42,992 bases of DNA from Massilia sp. TS11. GTDB taxonomy: Bacteria > Pseudomonadota > Gammaproteobacteria > Burkholderiales > Burkholderiaceae_D. A model generated the notes under the pieces. That model was not told the origin of the DNA. It saw nothing but the letters and a program-made list of their open reading frames with translations, and did no database searches. This document shows positions 33,071 through 41,077 of this stretch, one piece after another. Every line of letters starts with the position of its first letter. Positions within the stretch are counted from its first letter, which is position 1. A program made the translations under genes and the position numbers. Location of the stretch: contig NZ_JAKLTS010000021.1 in the NCBI RefSeq assembly GCF_022012445.1, forward strand, positions 1 through 42,992, given 5' to 3'.

Positions 33071-33999
33071 CAAGATTTGGTGTCGCGCAGGGCTTGCAGC
33101 ATGGCCTGGCCGGCCGGGGCGAGGCGGTGCTGGCGGCGTGTGATGATGCCGTAGACGTCGGTCTTGATGCCAAGCTCAACCGGGAGCTCGGCCAGGCTGC
33201 CGCTGTCCAGGTAGGGGCGCACGAGATCGGGCGGCAAGGCCACCACGCGCTCGCTGCTCATCAGCAAGCCGGGGATCATCGACAGCGCCATGGTCTCGAA
33301 GACATCGCTCGGCGGCTCGACCCCGTGGCTGAGGAACAGCGCCAGCAGGCGTTCGCGCAACAGGCCCGGCGGCGGCAATATCCAGCTGGCGCGCGCCAGC
33401 TCGGCCACGCTGAGCTCGGGCCGCTGCAGCCAGGGATGGCCGCCCCGCACGATCAGGCTGTGCGGCTCGTCGGTGATCGGTTCGAATTGCAGCTCGGGCG
33501 CCACTTCGGGGTCGAGAATGCGCCCGATCACGATGTCGAGCTCGCCCGCCCGCAGCTGCTCGACCAGGGCCTTGCTGGTGTCCACCGTGGCCGTCACCTG
33601 AATCCGCGCATTGCGCTGCTTGAGCAGCTGCACCGCCGCCGGCAGCAGCCGCGCCGAGGGCGTGAGCACGGCGCCCACGCGCACGCGTCCGCCAATGCCG
33701 GCCATGCCCTGCAGGATCTCCTCGTGCGCCGCCTCCATCTCGGCCAGAGCGGCGCCGGCGCGGCGGATCATGATGCGCCCGTACTCGGTCGGCTCGACCC
33801 CGCGCGGCAGGCGCTGGAACAGCGGCACCTCGAGCACGTATTCGAGCTCGCCGAGCAGCTTGGACGCCGCCGGCTGGGTCAGCCCGGCCGCCTCGGCCGC
33901 ATGGGCGATCGAGCCGTGCCGGCCGAGTTCCACCAGCAGGCTCAGGTGCCTGACCTTGAGGTGGGAACGGATGAAACGCTTGGTGGCGGGATCGGTCAT
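33070..33999 (-). CDS. LysR-family regulator, GbpR-like, probable regulator of galactose catabolism
   Basis: The 309-residue protein has a winged helix-turn-helix (about 14-72, with VRHLSLLVELGRHGSIAHAA and LTQPAASKLLGELE) and a LysR ligand-binding domain starting near residue 100 (GRVRVGAVLTPSARLLP). The N-terminal RSHLKVRHL pattern resembles the GbpR/PcaQ branch; GbpR-type proteins respond to galactose or related sugars. It follows dgoD on the same strand after 41 bp and is probably co-transcribed. It is the obvious candidate to bind the two related sites near dgoK and dgoD. No clear ribosome binding site precedes the ATG; a GGAATC/GATTCC repeat (34003-34020) does. Confidence 0.9.
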   Translation of the reverse strand: MTDPATKRFIRSHLKVRHLSLLVELGRHGSIAHAAEAAGLTQPAASKLLGELEYVLEVPLFQRLPRGVEPTEYGRIMIRRAGAALAEMEAAHEEILQGMAGIGGRVRVGAVLTPSARLLPAAVQLLKQRNARIQVTATVDTSKALVEQLRAGELDIVIGRILDPEVAPELQFEPITDEPHSLIVRGGHPWLQRPELSVAELARASWILPPPGLLRERLLALFLSHGVEPPSDVFETMALSMIPGLLMSSERVVALPPDLVRPYLDSGSLAELPVELGIKTDVYGIITRRQHRLAPAGQAMLQALRDTKS

Positions 34000-34040
34000 C
34001 TTGGAATCCGGAAAGATTCCAGATCATAAACCAAGACGCG

Positions 34041-35189
34041 CTACCACTCCGCCACGCTGCCATCGGCGTGGCGCCAGACCGGATTGCGCCAGTCGGTGGC
34101 ACGCGCGCTGGCGGCGATCACGGCTTCCTCGTTGACCTCGACCCCAAGGCCCGGCTTGGGCAGGGCCGCGATATGGCCGTCGACGATGCGGAAGTCTTCG
34201 CGGTTGTGCAGGTAGTCGAGCAGCTCGGCGCCCTGGTTGTAGTGGATGCCCATGCTCTGCTCCTGCAGCACGGCGTTGTAGGCGACGAAGTCCACCTGCA
34301 GGCAGGCCGCCAGCGCCACCGGTCCGAGCGGACAATGGGGCGCCAGGCCGATGTCATAGGCCTCGGCCATGGCCGCGATCTTCACGCATTCGGTGATGCC
34401 GCCCGCATGCGACAGGTCGGGCTGGACGATATTCAGGCCGCCCTCCTCGAACACGCGCTTGAATTCGAAGCGCGAGTACATGCGCTCACCGGCGGCCAGC
34501 GGAATCGAGGTCATGTCGGCCAGGCGGCGGTAGTACTCGGCCTGCTCGGCCAGCACCGGCTCCTCCACGAACAGCGGCCGATACGGCTCCAGTGCGCGCA
34601 GCAGCGGCTTGGCCATCGGCGCCGCCACCCGCCCGTGGAAGTCGATCCCGAATTCCACTCTCGTGCCAAAGGCCTCGCGAATCTCGGCCACGCGCGCCAC
34701 CGCCGCATCGATCTTGGCAGCCGTGTCGAGCATGCCTAGTTCCTCGGTGCCGTTCATCTTGAAGGTGTGGATGCCGATCTCGCGCAGCGTGTGCATGCCG
34801 GCGATGACATCGGCCGGGCGGTCGCCGCCCACCCAGCTGTAGATCTTCATGCGGTCGCGCACCAGGCCGCCGAGCAGCTCATACACGGGCACGCCCAGCG
34901 CCTTGCCCTTGATGTCCCACAGGGCCTGGTCGATCCCGGCGATGGCGCTCATGAAGACGGCGCCGCCGCGGTAGAAGCCACCGCGGTACATGGTCTGCCA
35001 CAGATCGTTGATGCGGCGCGGATCCTGGCCGATGATGTAGTCGGCCAGTTCGTGCACGGCCGCCTCCACCGTGCGCGCGCGCCCTTCGATCACCGGCTCG
35101 CCCCAGCCGACGATGCCCTCGTCGGTCTCGATTTTGAGGAACATCCAGCGCGGCGGCACGCGGTAGGTGCTGATTTTGGTGATTTTCAT
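34041..35189 (-). CDS. dgoD: D-galactonate dehydratase
   Basis: The 382-residue enolase-superfamily enzyme has all catalytic residues of DgoD at the same numbers as the E. coli enzyme: Asp183 and His185 (GIDFHGR), Glu209 (FVEEPV), Glu235 (AAGERMYSRFEF) and His285 (APHCPLGP). The capping-domain N-terminus MKITKISTYRVPPRWMFLKI and the ending GSVAEW fit too. It turns D-galactonate into 2-dehydro-3-deoxygalactonate, the substrate of DgoK. A candidate LysR operator and TAGACT hexamer lie upstream, and the LysR gene follows it on the same strand. Confidence 0.96.
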   Translation of the reverse strand: MKITKISTYRVPPRWMFLKIETDEGIVGWGEPVIEGRARTVEAAVHELADYIIGQDPRRINDLWQTMYRGGFYRGGAVFMSAIAGIDQALWDIKGKALGVPVYELLGGLVRDRMKIYSWVGGDRPADVIAGMHTLREIGIHTFKMNGTEELGMLDTAAKIDAAVARVAEIREAFGTRVEFGIDFHGRVAAPMAKPLLRALEPYRPLFVEEPVLAEQAEYYRRLADMTSIPLAAGERMYSRFEFKRVFEEGGLNIVQPDLSHAGGITECVKIAAMAEAYDIGLAPHCPLGPVALAACLQVDFVAYNAVLQEQSMGIHYNQGAELLDYLHNREDFRIVDGHIAALPKPGLGVEVNEEAVIAASARATDWRNPVWRHADGSVAEW

Positions 35190-35220
35190 GGCAGGCAGGG
35201 GACAAACAGCGAATGGCGCC

Positions 35221-35226
35221 AGTCTA
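35221..35226 (-). promoter_or_regulatory. Putative -10 hexamer of the dgoD promoter
   Basis: Minus-strand TAGACT lies 22 nt downstream of the candidate operator (35249-35279), the same distance as at dgoK. The predicted start of transcription is near 35214, 25 nt upstream of the dgoD ATG. Confidence 0.45.
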
Positions 35227-35248
35227 GCCGCCCCACCCGCGGCCGAAA

Positions 35249-35279
35249 TATACGAATTTGCGCCGCTCGTATGCCAATT
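35249..35279 (-). promoter_or_regulatory. Candidate LysR operator B upstream of dgoD
   Basis: On the minus strand the halves are GAATTGGCATACG and CAAATTCGTATA; ATACGA and TCGTAT (35250-35255 and 35267-35272) form a perfect inverted repeat with an 11-bp centre, in the T-N11-A manner of LysR sites. It matches the site upstream of dgoK closely and lies at about -35 to -65 from the predicted start. Confidence 0.6.
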
Positions 35280-35280
35280 C

Positions 35281-35886
35281 TCAGTGTGCGCTCAGGGCCT
35301 TCTGCAGAAAAGGCAGCACCCGCAACAGGCTCAGACGGTTCTTGCTGGCCTGCGGCGTGCCGGCCAGCAGCCGGTTGTAGTGGGCGATATGGCGCTCGCG
35401 CCGGGGCAGCGTATCGAGATAGGCCATCACCTCCGGCGCCAGGCAGCTGCGCGCGATGCCGGCGCGCGGGGCGGCACGCAGAAAGCGGCTGATATGCTGG
35501 GACGGCAGATCGGTGCTGGCGTCCAGCAGCGCGTTATGCAGGATGCTGACCGTGAAGCGAAAACCGGTCAGGCTATGCAGGGCGCGCGCGGCGGCCTGCT
35601 CCACGTGGGCGTAGCTGAGGGTCGACTCGGGCGAGCCGTATTTGGGCTGCAGCGCACTGGCCATGACGGCGACGGCTTCGCGCGACAGCAGGGCCGGACC
35701 GAGCACGCGCACGCAGCACAGCAAGCCGCTGCGGAACTGGATGCGCACCATATGCACGCCGCGCTGGCGCGCCGTATCGAGCAGGATGTTGACGGCCGCG
35801 CGGCGCGCCGGACCGGCGCAAAATTCGTAGGATGCGGCGCGGCGGGCGATGGCGTGGAACGGGGTCGGCGGGACGATCTGGGTCAT
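35281..35886 (-). CDS. Hypothetical protein
   Basis: The 201-residue protein is not recognised. It is basic and mostly helical, with no signal peptide or membrane segment, so cytoplasmic. Notable features are a FCAGPARRAAVNILLDTARQ stretch near the N-terminus and a C-terminal PRRERHIAHYNRLLAG segment. The start at 35886 has AAGGAG eight bases upstream and is preferred over one at 35937. The gene ends 2 bp before the dgoD operator site and shares its strand, but its content gives no link to sugar metabolism. Confidence 0.7.
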   Translation of the reverse strand: MTQIVPPTPFHAIARRAASYEFCAGPARRAAVNILLDTARQRGVHMVRIQFRSGLLCCVRVLGPALLSREAVAVMASALQPKYGSPESTLSYAHVEQAAARALHSLTGFRFTVSILHNALLDASTDLPSQHISRFLRAAPRAGIARSCLAPEVMAYLDTLPRRERHIAHYNRLLAGTPQASKNRLSLLRVLPFLQKALSAH

Positions 35887-36021
35887 GGCGGTTCTCCTTG
35901 GTGTCGATGGGAGCATTTCACCAGCCCGCAGGCTCACAGGATGAGCCTGCCAATTTTTTCAATTGTGTCCGGTCCGCTTCGGGGCATAATGGGCGCCCTC
36001 CCCTTCCGGAAAGGCCCCCGC

Positions 36022-36417
36022 ATGAACAAGCAAATCTTCATCAATCTGGCGGTCAAGGACTTGGACAAATCCAAGGCCTTCTTCCAGGCCCTGGGCTACC
36101 AGTTCAATCCCCAGTTCACCAATGAGCACGGGGCCTGCATGGTGGTCCAGGAAGGCAGCATCCACGTGATGCTGCTGACCGAGGCCTTCTTCCAGACCTT
36201 CACCAGCAAGACCATCGTCGATGCGCGCCAGAGCACCGAGGTGCTGGTCTGCTTCAGCTGCGACAGCCGGGAAGAAGTCGACACGCTGGTGGCCAAGGCC
36301 GTCGCCGCCGGCGGCCGCATTCCGCGTCCGCCGCAGGATCACGGCTTCATGTACGGCCACGCCTTCGAAGACCTGGACGGCCACGTGTGGGAGCTGGTCT
36401 ACATGGCCGTGCCGTGA
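36022..36417 (+). CDS. VOC (glyoxalase/bleomycin resistance) family protein
   Basis: The 131-residue protein has the two paired beta-alpha-beta-beta-beta units of the vicinal oxygen chelate fold, with INLAVKDLDKSKAFFQALGY at the start and AFEDLDGHVWELVYM at the end, where Glu is a usual metal ligand. The central segment MVVQEGSIHVMLLTEAFF supplies a His ligand candidate. Family members include glyoxalases, dioxygenases and drug-binding proteins; this branch (PhnB/YaeR-like small proteins) has no assigned substrate. It is a single gene, convergent with the next one and with stops 1 bp apart. Confidence 0.9.
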   Translation: MNKQIFINLAVKDLDKSKAFFQALGYQFNPQFTNEHGACMVVQEGSIHVMLLTEAFFQTFTSKTIVDARQSTEVLVCFSCDSREEVDTLVAKAVAAGGRIPRPPQDHGFMYGHAFEDLDGHVWELVYMAVP

Positions 36418-36418
36418 G

Positions 36419-37381
36419 CTAGCGCTGCTTCTTCAGGCGCAGCGAGACCTGATAGGCGGTGGCGCCTGTCATGGTCTGCACCGGCTGGCGCGATTCGCCG
36501 CTGACCTCCCAAGCGTGATCGAGCAGCTCGCGCAGCGTGGCGGGCTCGCGCATCAGGTCGCAGCGGAACAGCACCGTGCTGAGGGACTGCCCTGGCGCCA
36601 CCAGCCAGTCGGGACTGGACTCGCACAGCATCTGCGTGCCTGGCGGTGAGCGCTCGATCACCTGCTTGCGCTCGCGATTTGCCTCCTGCTGGGCTGCTTG
36701 CCGCTGCAATGCCTCGCGCCGTTCGGCCTCCTTGCGCAAAGCCTCCTGCGCCACCCGCCGCATGGGCAGGCTGGCCTTGGCCTGCTCGAAGCGGGCCAGG
36801 GCGGGCGCCGCCTGTTCGGCACTCAGGAGGGCGATCTCGGCCGGATAGCGGACCTGCCCGTCACGCGGACGCACGCCATTACCGTTGTGGTCGAAGTTCA
36901 GGTAGACCGTCTCCTCCGTGCCCTCTTTCTCATCGATACAGGCGAGCTTGACGTAGTGCACCGGTATGCAACGGTTCAGAAATTTCTCGCTGCCCGCTTT
37001 GCACAGAAAGAGGCTCTGGAAATTATCGTCGCCCGCCACCTTGGCGCCATCGGCCAGCGTGGCCGTGTACAGGCGCACACCGCGGTTGACCTGATCGACT
37101 CCGGCCGCGCCGATCGCCTTGATGTCGGCGAACGGAATCGCCTCGTAGTCGCTGAACACCCCGGTTCGCTTTTTCCAGTAGGGCGCGAACGCCTGCGGCG
37201 CGGCCAGGTATTCCTGCTGCAGCTTGCCCGGGCGCGCGCTATCGGTGCGCCACGCAAGCGACTGGCTGATGCAGACTGCGGGAGAGTCGGTGAACTTGAT
37301 GGACCAGGCTTGCGCATGGGCCGGCAAAGTGGAGACGAGACAGGCCGCGGCAAAGGCGGCTCGGCACAGAGTCGAGGACAT
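36419..37381 (-). CDS. Hypothetical periplasmic protein
   Basis: The 320-residue protein has a signal peptide (1-24, cleavage after AHA) and several cysteines (in PAVCISQS, LFLCKAGSEKFLNRC, KLACIDEKEG, MLCESSPDW, FRCDLM) likely to form disulfides. A charged helical segment (about 195-250, rich in Arg, Glu and Gln, as in EALRKEAERREALQRQAAQQ) may be a coiled coil. The last 60 residues read like a small beta domain. No family is recognised. GGAAGG precedes the ATG at 37381, which also begins the signal peptide, so the longer form to 37447 is rejected. Confidence 0.72.
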   Translation of the reverse strand: MSSTLCRAAFAAACLVSTLPAHAQAWSIKFTDSPAVCISQSLAWRTDSARPGKLQQEYLAAPQAFAPYWKKRTGVFSDYEAIPFADIKAIGAAGVDQVNRGVRLYTATLADGAKVAGDDNFQSLFLCKAGSEKFLNRCIPVHYVKLACIDEKEGTEETVYLNFDHNGNGVRPRDGQVRYPAEIALLSAEQAAPALARFEQAKASLPMRRVAQEALRKEAERREALQRQAAQQEANRERKQVIERSPPGTQMLCESSPDWLVAPGQSLSTVLFRCDLMREPATLRELLDHAWEVSGESRQPVQTMTGATAYQVSLRLKKQR

Positions 37382-37495
37382 GAGCTTCCTTCCAGATGGG
37401 ATGATCATCCGGCGCAGACCGAGTGCCGATCCGGTCCGCGCCACCAACGCCGGCGGGCATGCAGATCCCGCTGACGGCGTCGTTGATCATCTTGT

Positions 37496-37524
37496 CACAA
37501 AATGTGCCATCAGGCAATTTTGTG
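37496..37524. repeat. Hairpin between the serine hydrolase and hypothetical genes
   Basis: CACAAAAT (37496-37503 on the plus strand) and ATTTTGTG (37517-37524) pair perfectly, with an inner GCC/GGC pairing around a 4-nt loop. It lies in the 203-bp gap 37382-37584, 61 bp after the serine hydrolase stop on the minus strand. It could be a terminator for that gene or an operator for the next; nothing else is evident in the gap. Confidence 0.45.
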
Positions 37525-37584
37525 TCTCGCCGGGCCTCGATTCTTTTGCAAAACCCCCGCGCAGTTTTACTTGAGCAGAGACGC

Positions 37585-38940
37585 TCAGCGCGGGCCGAAG
37601 CCGAGCACATGCCCGTCCGGATCGATGCCGAAGTCCCAGGTGATCCAGTCCTTGCCGTGGCGGGCCGCATACAGGCGCGTGAGATTGGGGCCGTTGGGCC
37701 GCTCCTCGATGAGCATGAATTCCTCGATCGGATCGAGCGCTTGCAGCAGCGGGAACAGGAAGTTGCGCATCGGCGGCACGAAGTTCTTGCGCGCGTCCGC
37801 CGCAAAGGCGTCCTCCTGCACTTCGCCGCGCATGCCCTTCTCGATGATCTGACGCACGCGCGCCGTCACTTCGGGCCGCGTATCGGGCAGCGCCTTGCGC
37901 TCCACCGTGGCCGGCGGCAGCAGGCGGCGTGCCACACCCTGGGCCAGATACGGGTACATCTTCTGCGCATTGGTCAGCACGATGACGCTCAGGCGCTCCT
38001 GCGGCAGATGCAAAAAGTCCGACAGCGCCGGGCCGCCCGAGTGGCCGACCGTGGGCCGGCCATCGAGCCGCGCCAGCGCCCAGCCGACGGCGAAGCTGTT
38101 GTTGCGGCCGTCGCCCAGCTGCGCGGGCGTCCACATCGCCTGCTTCAGCGCGGCCGGCAGGAAGGCATCGCCATCCAGGGCCTGCGCCATTTTGCTCAGA
38201 TCGCGAATGCTGGAGAACAGACCACCAGCGGCGATGCCCGTGCGGCCGAAGGGGAAGACGAAATTCGCCTGGTCCGCGCCGTCCCACTCATACACGGTGG
38301 CGCGCCGGCGCACCTGGCGCGAGCGCAGCATGCCATCTTCCACCAGCGCGCCATCGAAGGCGCTGTCCTGCATGTCGAGCGGAGCAAGCACCCATTCGCG
38401 CAGGGCCACGGCGAAGTCCTTGCCCGTCACCTGCTCGATAATCTGGCGCAGCACCATGTAACCGCCGATGCCGTAATCGGCGCGCGCGCCCGGCGCGTGG
38501 TCCAGCCCCTTCTTCACCGCCGCTTCGGTGTAGGCCTGCACGCTCGCCGCCTGCAGATGGTCAGGCACGCCCGAGGAATGATCGGCCAGGTGGCGGATGG
38601 TGACGGCCTGCCAGGCTTCCGGCAGCTGCGGCAGGTAGCGCCGCACGCTGGCCTGCAGATCGAGCTTGCCCGCCTGGACCAGGCGCATTACCAGCAAACC
38701 GGTCAGCGGCTTGGTGGTGGACGCGAGCTGAAAGGCCGTATCGGGCGTAACCGCCTGCTGCCACTCCAGATTGGCCATGCCATAGGTCTGCAGCTTTTCA
38801 ATGCGGCCCGCGCGCACCACCGCCACGGCCATGCCCGGGATATGGTTGCGCGCCATTTGCGCCTGCAGGTAGTCGTCGACCACGTCGGCGCGTGCCACCA
38901 GGCTCAGGCCCGCCAGCATGAGGGAAAGGAGGATTTTCAT
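37585..38940 (-). CDS. Serine hydrolase, class C beta-lactamase-like fold
   Basis: The 451-residue protein has a signal peptide (1-18, cleavage after ARA) and the beta-lactamase family SxxK motif Ser74-Thr-Thr-Lys77, then Tyr156 in RADYGIGGY, and GHSGG near residue 318 in place of KTG. The second motif, normally YxN (YSN in most relatives), reads Tyr-Gly-Ile, so the Asn is missing. The C-terminal 100 residues (AADARKNFVPPM onward) are an extra domain. Probable roles are esterase, peptidase or D-aminopeptidase in the periplasm. No antibiotic resistance role is supported. Confidence 0.9.
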   Translation of the reverse strand: MKILLSLMLAGLSLVARADVVDDYLQAQMARNHIPGMAVAVVRAGRIEKLQTYGMANLEWQQAVTPDTAFQLASTTKPLTGLLVMRLVQAGKLDLQASVRRYLPQLPEAWQAVTIRHLADHSSGVPDHLQAASVQAYTEAAVKKGLDHAPGARADYGIGGYMVLRQIIEQVTGKDFAVALREWVLAPLDMQDSAFDGALVEDGMLRSRQVRRRATVYEWDGADQANFVFPFGRTGIAAGGLFSSIRDLSKMAQALDGDAFLPAALKQAMWTPAQLGDGRNNSFAVGWALARLDGRPTVGHSGGPALSDFLHLPQERLSVIVLTNAQKMYPYLAQGVARRLLPPATVERKALPDTRPEVTARVRQIIEKGMRGEVQEDAFAADARKNFVPPMRNFLFPLLQALDPIEEFMLIEERPNGPNLTRLYAARHGKDWITWDFGIDPDGHVLGFGPR

Positions 38941-39006
38941 AGATCGCGAGCCTAGCATGCAGGCCCGCGCGCCGATGTCTGAATTTTGTAATGTCGGTAT
39001 AAACGT

Positions 39007-39984
39007 TCAGGGCCAGCGCTTCTGCAGGAAGTCCAGCATGGCCTGGGTGGCCGGCGTGATCCAAGGCTCGAACAGCCAGAACGAATGCGGCGCATCGGCC
39101 AGGGCCAGCACCTCGCTCTCGACACCGACGGCCTGCATCTGCGTGCGCATCCCCGCCATCCCGACCGAAAAGCGCGGCTGGCCGCTGGTGATGAACAGGA
39201 TCGGCGGCATGCCCGCATGGACATAGCGGATCGGCGAGGCCTCCGCCCACAGCGCCGCCTTCTCCGCATAGCGCCCGCCAAACCAGGCGCCAGCGGCCGA
39301 CGGCGTCTTCTTCGGATCGTCCTCGTACTGCAGCGCGGCCGGATCGGTAAAGTCGGACAGACCGTCGATGTTGATGATCGCCTGGACCTGGCTCGACACC
39401 GGACTATGCGCAGCATCCGGATCGAAGCGCGCCGACGCGCCGCTGACCCCGGCCAGGCTGGCGATCTGCCCCCCGGCCGAACCACCGGCCAGCACAAAGC
39501 GTTGCGGGTCGAGTGCGAACTGCGCAGCGTGCGCGCGCAGCCAGCGCACGGCGGCGCGCACATCCTGCACCGCCGCCGGATAGGGCGCCTCGCCCGCGAG
39601 CCGGTAGCTCAGCGTCGCCGCCGCATAGCCGCGCTCCGCCAGACGCAGCGCCATCGGCACAAACTCCGCACGAAAGCCCGAGCGCCAGCCGCCGCCATGC
39701 ACGAAGACCACGAGCGCGCGCGGCGTTTGCGCCTTGGGCAGGTAAAGGTCCAGCTGCAGGCAGCGCGTGCCCTGCTGCGCATAGGTTTGATTGGCCACTA
39801 CGCGCACGCTGTCCGGCAGCGCGTCGCTGGCGGTGCGGATGAACGGATATTGGCGCACCAGCTTCTCGTAGGTGTGCGCCGCGTCGTAGGTGTTGGCGGG
39901 ATCGGGCGCGGGGGCCACACACTCCGCCGCCCGGGCGCAGGCGTGGGACAGCAGGATCAGAGCAAAGAGAGAAGCGATGCGCAT
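39007..39984 (-). CDS. Alpha/beta hydrolase, BD-FAE-like esterase
   Basis: The 325-residue protein has a signal peptide (1-20, cleavage after ARAAE), the oxyanion-hole motif VHGGGWRSGF, the nucleophile elbow GGSAGGQIASL, a late acid region and the catalytic His in ADAPHSFWLF. This is the carboxylesterase family that includes feruloyl esterase-like BD-FAE enzymes and lipases of the HSL type. Two cysteines (CVAPAP and TRCLQLDL) may be disulfide-bonded. Substrate is unknown, though an exported esterase would fit plant polymer breakdown. The ATG at 39984 begins the signal peptide but has no strong ribosome binding site. Confidence 0.9.
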   Translation of the reverse strand: MRIASLFALILLSHACARAAECVAPAPDPANTYDAAHTYEKLVRQYPFIRTASDALPDSVRVVANQTYAQQGTRCLQLDLYLPKAQTPRALVVFVHGGGWRSGFRAEFVPMALRLAERGYAAATLSYRLAGEAPYPAAVQDVRAAVRWLRAHAAQFALDPQRFVLAGGSAGGQIASLAGVSGASARFDPDAAHSPVSSQVQAIINIDGLSDFTDPAALQYEDDPKKTPSAAGAWFGGRYAEKAALWAEASPIRYVHAGMPPILFITSGQPRFSVGMAGMRTQMQAVGVESEVLALADAPHSFWLFEPWITPATQAMLDFLQKRWP

Positions 39985-40083
39985 GCAGGCGGCCAGCAGA
40001 AACGAAGGAGCGACGAGTATGCCACCGGAACGGCGCGCACGTGCTAAGGTGATGCGTCCAGCCGATTCCACCCAGGAGCCAAC

Positions 40084-40566
40084 GTGTCCGCCTTCCAGCT
40101 CGCCCAGCTCAACATCGCCACCATGAAGGCGCCGCTGGACTCGCCCACCATGGCCGATTTTGTCGGCAACCTCGACCGCATCAACGCGCTGGCCGAGCAG
40201 TCGCCCGGCTTCGTCTGGCGCTTGAAGGACGAAGCCGGCGACGCCACCGCCATCCGCCCCTTCGGCGACGAGGTGCTGATCAACATGTCCGTCTGGCGCG
40301 ATGTGGCATCGCTGAGCGAATTCGCCTTCCGTTCCGCGCACGTGGAGATCATGCGTCGCCGCCGCGAGTGGTTCGAGCGCATGGGCGAAGCCTACGCCGT
40401 TCTCTGGTGGGTGCCCGCTGGCCATCACCCCACCGCAGCCGAAGCCGCCGAGCGCCTGGCGCTGCTGCAGGCCCAAGGACCATCGCCGCAGGCCTTCACC
40501 TTCCGCAGCGCCTTCCCGCCGCCGGACGCGCCCGCGCCCGCGGCCGCTCAGAGCCTCGACGCCTAA
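40084..40566 (+). CDS. DUF3291 domain protein
   Basis: The 160-residue protein matches the DUF3291 pattern along nearly its whole length: LAQLNIATMKAPLDSPTM, then INALAEQSPGFVWRL, INMSVWRDVASL, RRRREWFERM and YAVLWWVPAGHHPTAAEA. The domain is probably a ferredoxin-like dimeric fold related to antibiotic-synthesis monooxygenases; its function is not known. It starts with GTG at 40084, preceded by AGGAG at good spacing. It is divergent from the esterase gene. Confidence 0.9.
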   Translation: MSAFQLAQLNIATMKAPLDSPTMADFVGNLDRINALAEQSPGFVWRLKDEAGDATAIRPFGDEVLINMSVWRDVASLSEFAFRSAHVEIMRRRREWFERMGEAYAVLWWVPAGHHPTAAEAAERLALLQAQGPSPQAFTFRSAFPPPDAPAPAAAQSLDA

Positions 40567-40594
40567 TTCAGCGTGCAGGCACGCGGCCTCATGC

Positions 40595-41065
40595 CTAATA
40601 ATCCAGGAGCTGACGGTTTATACGTTCCAGATCGCTTTTCGAATCTTCCTGCCAGCGGATACCCTTGCCTTTGTCGTAACGTACCAAAGACGTGAAACCA
40701 ACGGGCGGCGCCTGTTTCTGCAATTCGACTCCCACGATATAAATATTTACCCAATTGGGGCCACACCCAAAATTCACTTCTCCTAGCACGGCCTCGTTGA
40801 GCAGCGCTCGACCAAGCGGCGCTGATAGCAAATCGATCTGCGTTGTCGTGGCGCCGTGCACGATCAGACGAACGCTCCTATCGTCCTTGGAAACCTGCAC
40901 CTCGTAAATGGTTTCCTTGCAAGCAGCGCTGTAGGAACGCATACGCGCTTTGGGATCGAAGCCAGACTCTTTGACCTCGATGTCGATGGTTTGCTGCGCA
41001 TGCACGAGCGGCGCCGGCAAGGAAAATAGCCAGATTAGAAGCAAAGACAGGTGGGTAAGTTTCAT
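40595..41065 (-). CDS. Secreted hypothetical protein, possible effector-immunity partner
   Basis: The 156-residue protein has a signal peptide (about 1-23, cleavage after VHAQ), a region with cysteines (SAACKETIY and NFGCGPNW) and a beta-rich body (EVQVSKDDRSVRLIVHGATT). No family is recognised. It sits at the downstream end of a type VI effector/PAAR locus, a usual place for immunity genes, and being exported would suit protection against an effector that acts in the periplasm; this is inference. An ATG at 41065 is preferred to a GTG one codon earlier. GC content is lower than in the core genes, suggesting transfer. Confidence 0.65.
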   Translation of the reverse strand: MKLTHLSLLLIWLFSLPAPLVHAQQTIDIEVKESGFDPKARMRSYSAACKETIYEVQVSKDDRSVRLIVHGATTTQIDLLSAPLGRALLNEAVLGEVNFGCGPNWVNIYIVGVELQKQAPPVGFTSLVRYDKGKGIRWQEDSKSDLERINRQLLDY

Positions 41066-41077
41066 CACAAGACTTTT

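Noticed and set aside
37382..37584. A protein-like minus-strand reading frame through the gap (KLPDGTFCDKMINDAVSG region)
   Set aside because: It has no start codon with ribosome binding site, runs into both neighbouring genes out of their frames, and shows no known domain.
37585..38940. AmpC-type antibiotic-resistance beta-lactamase
   Set aside because: The YxN motif is changed and the protein carries an additional C-terminal domain, so it belongs to the broad serine hydrolase group rather than resistance enzymes.
37423..38955. A 510-codon plus-strand frame opposite the serine hydrolase gene
   Set aside because: It shows only shadow composition (Arg, His, Gln, Ala) and no recognisable domain; the opposite frame has SxxK and HSG motifs.
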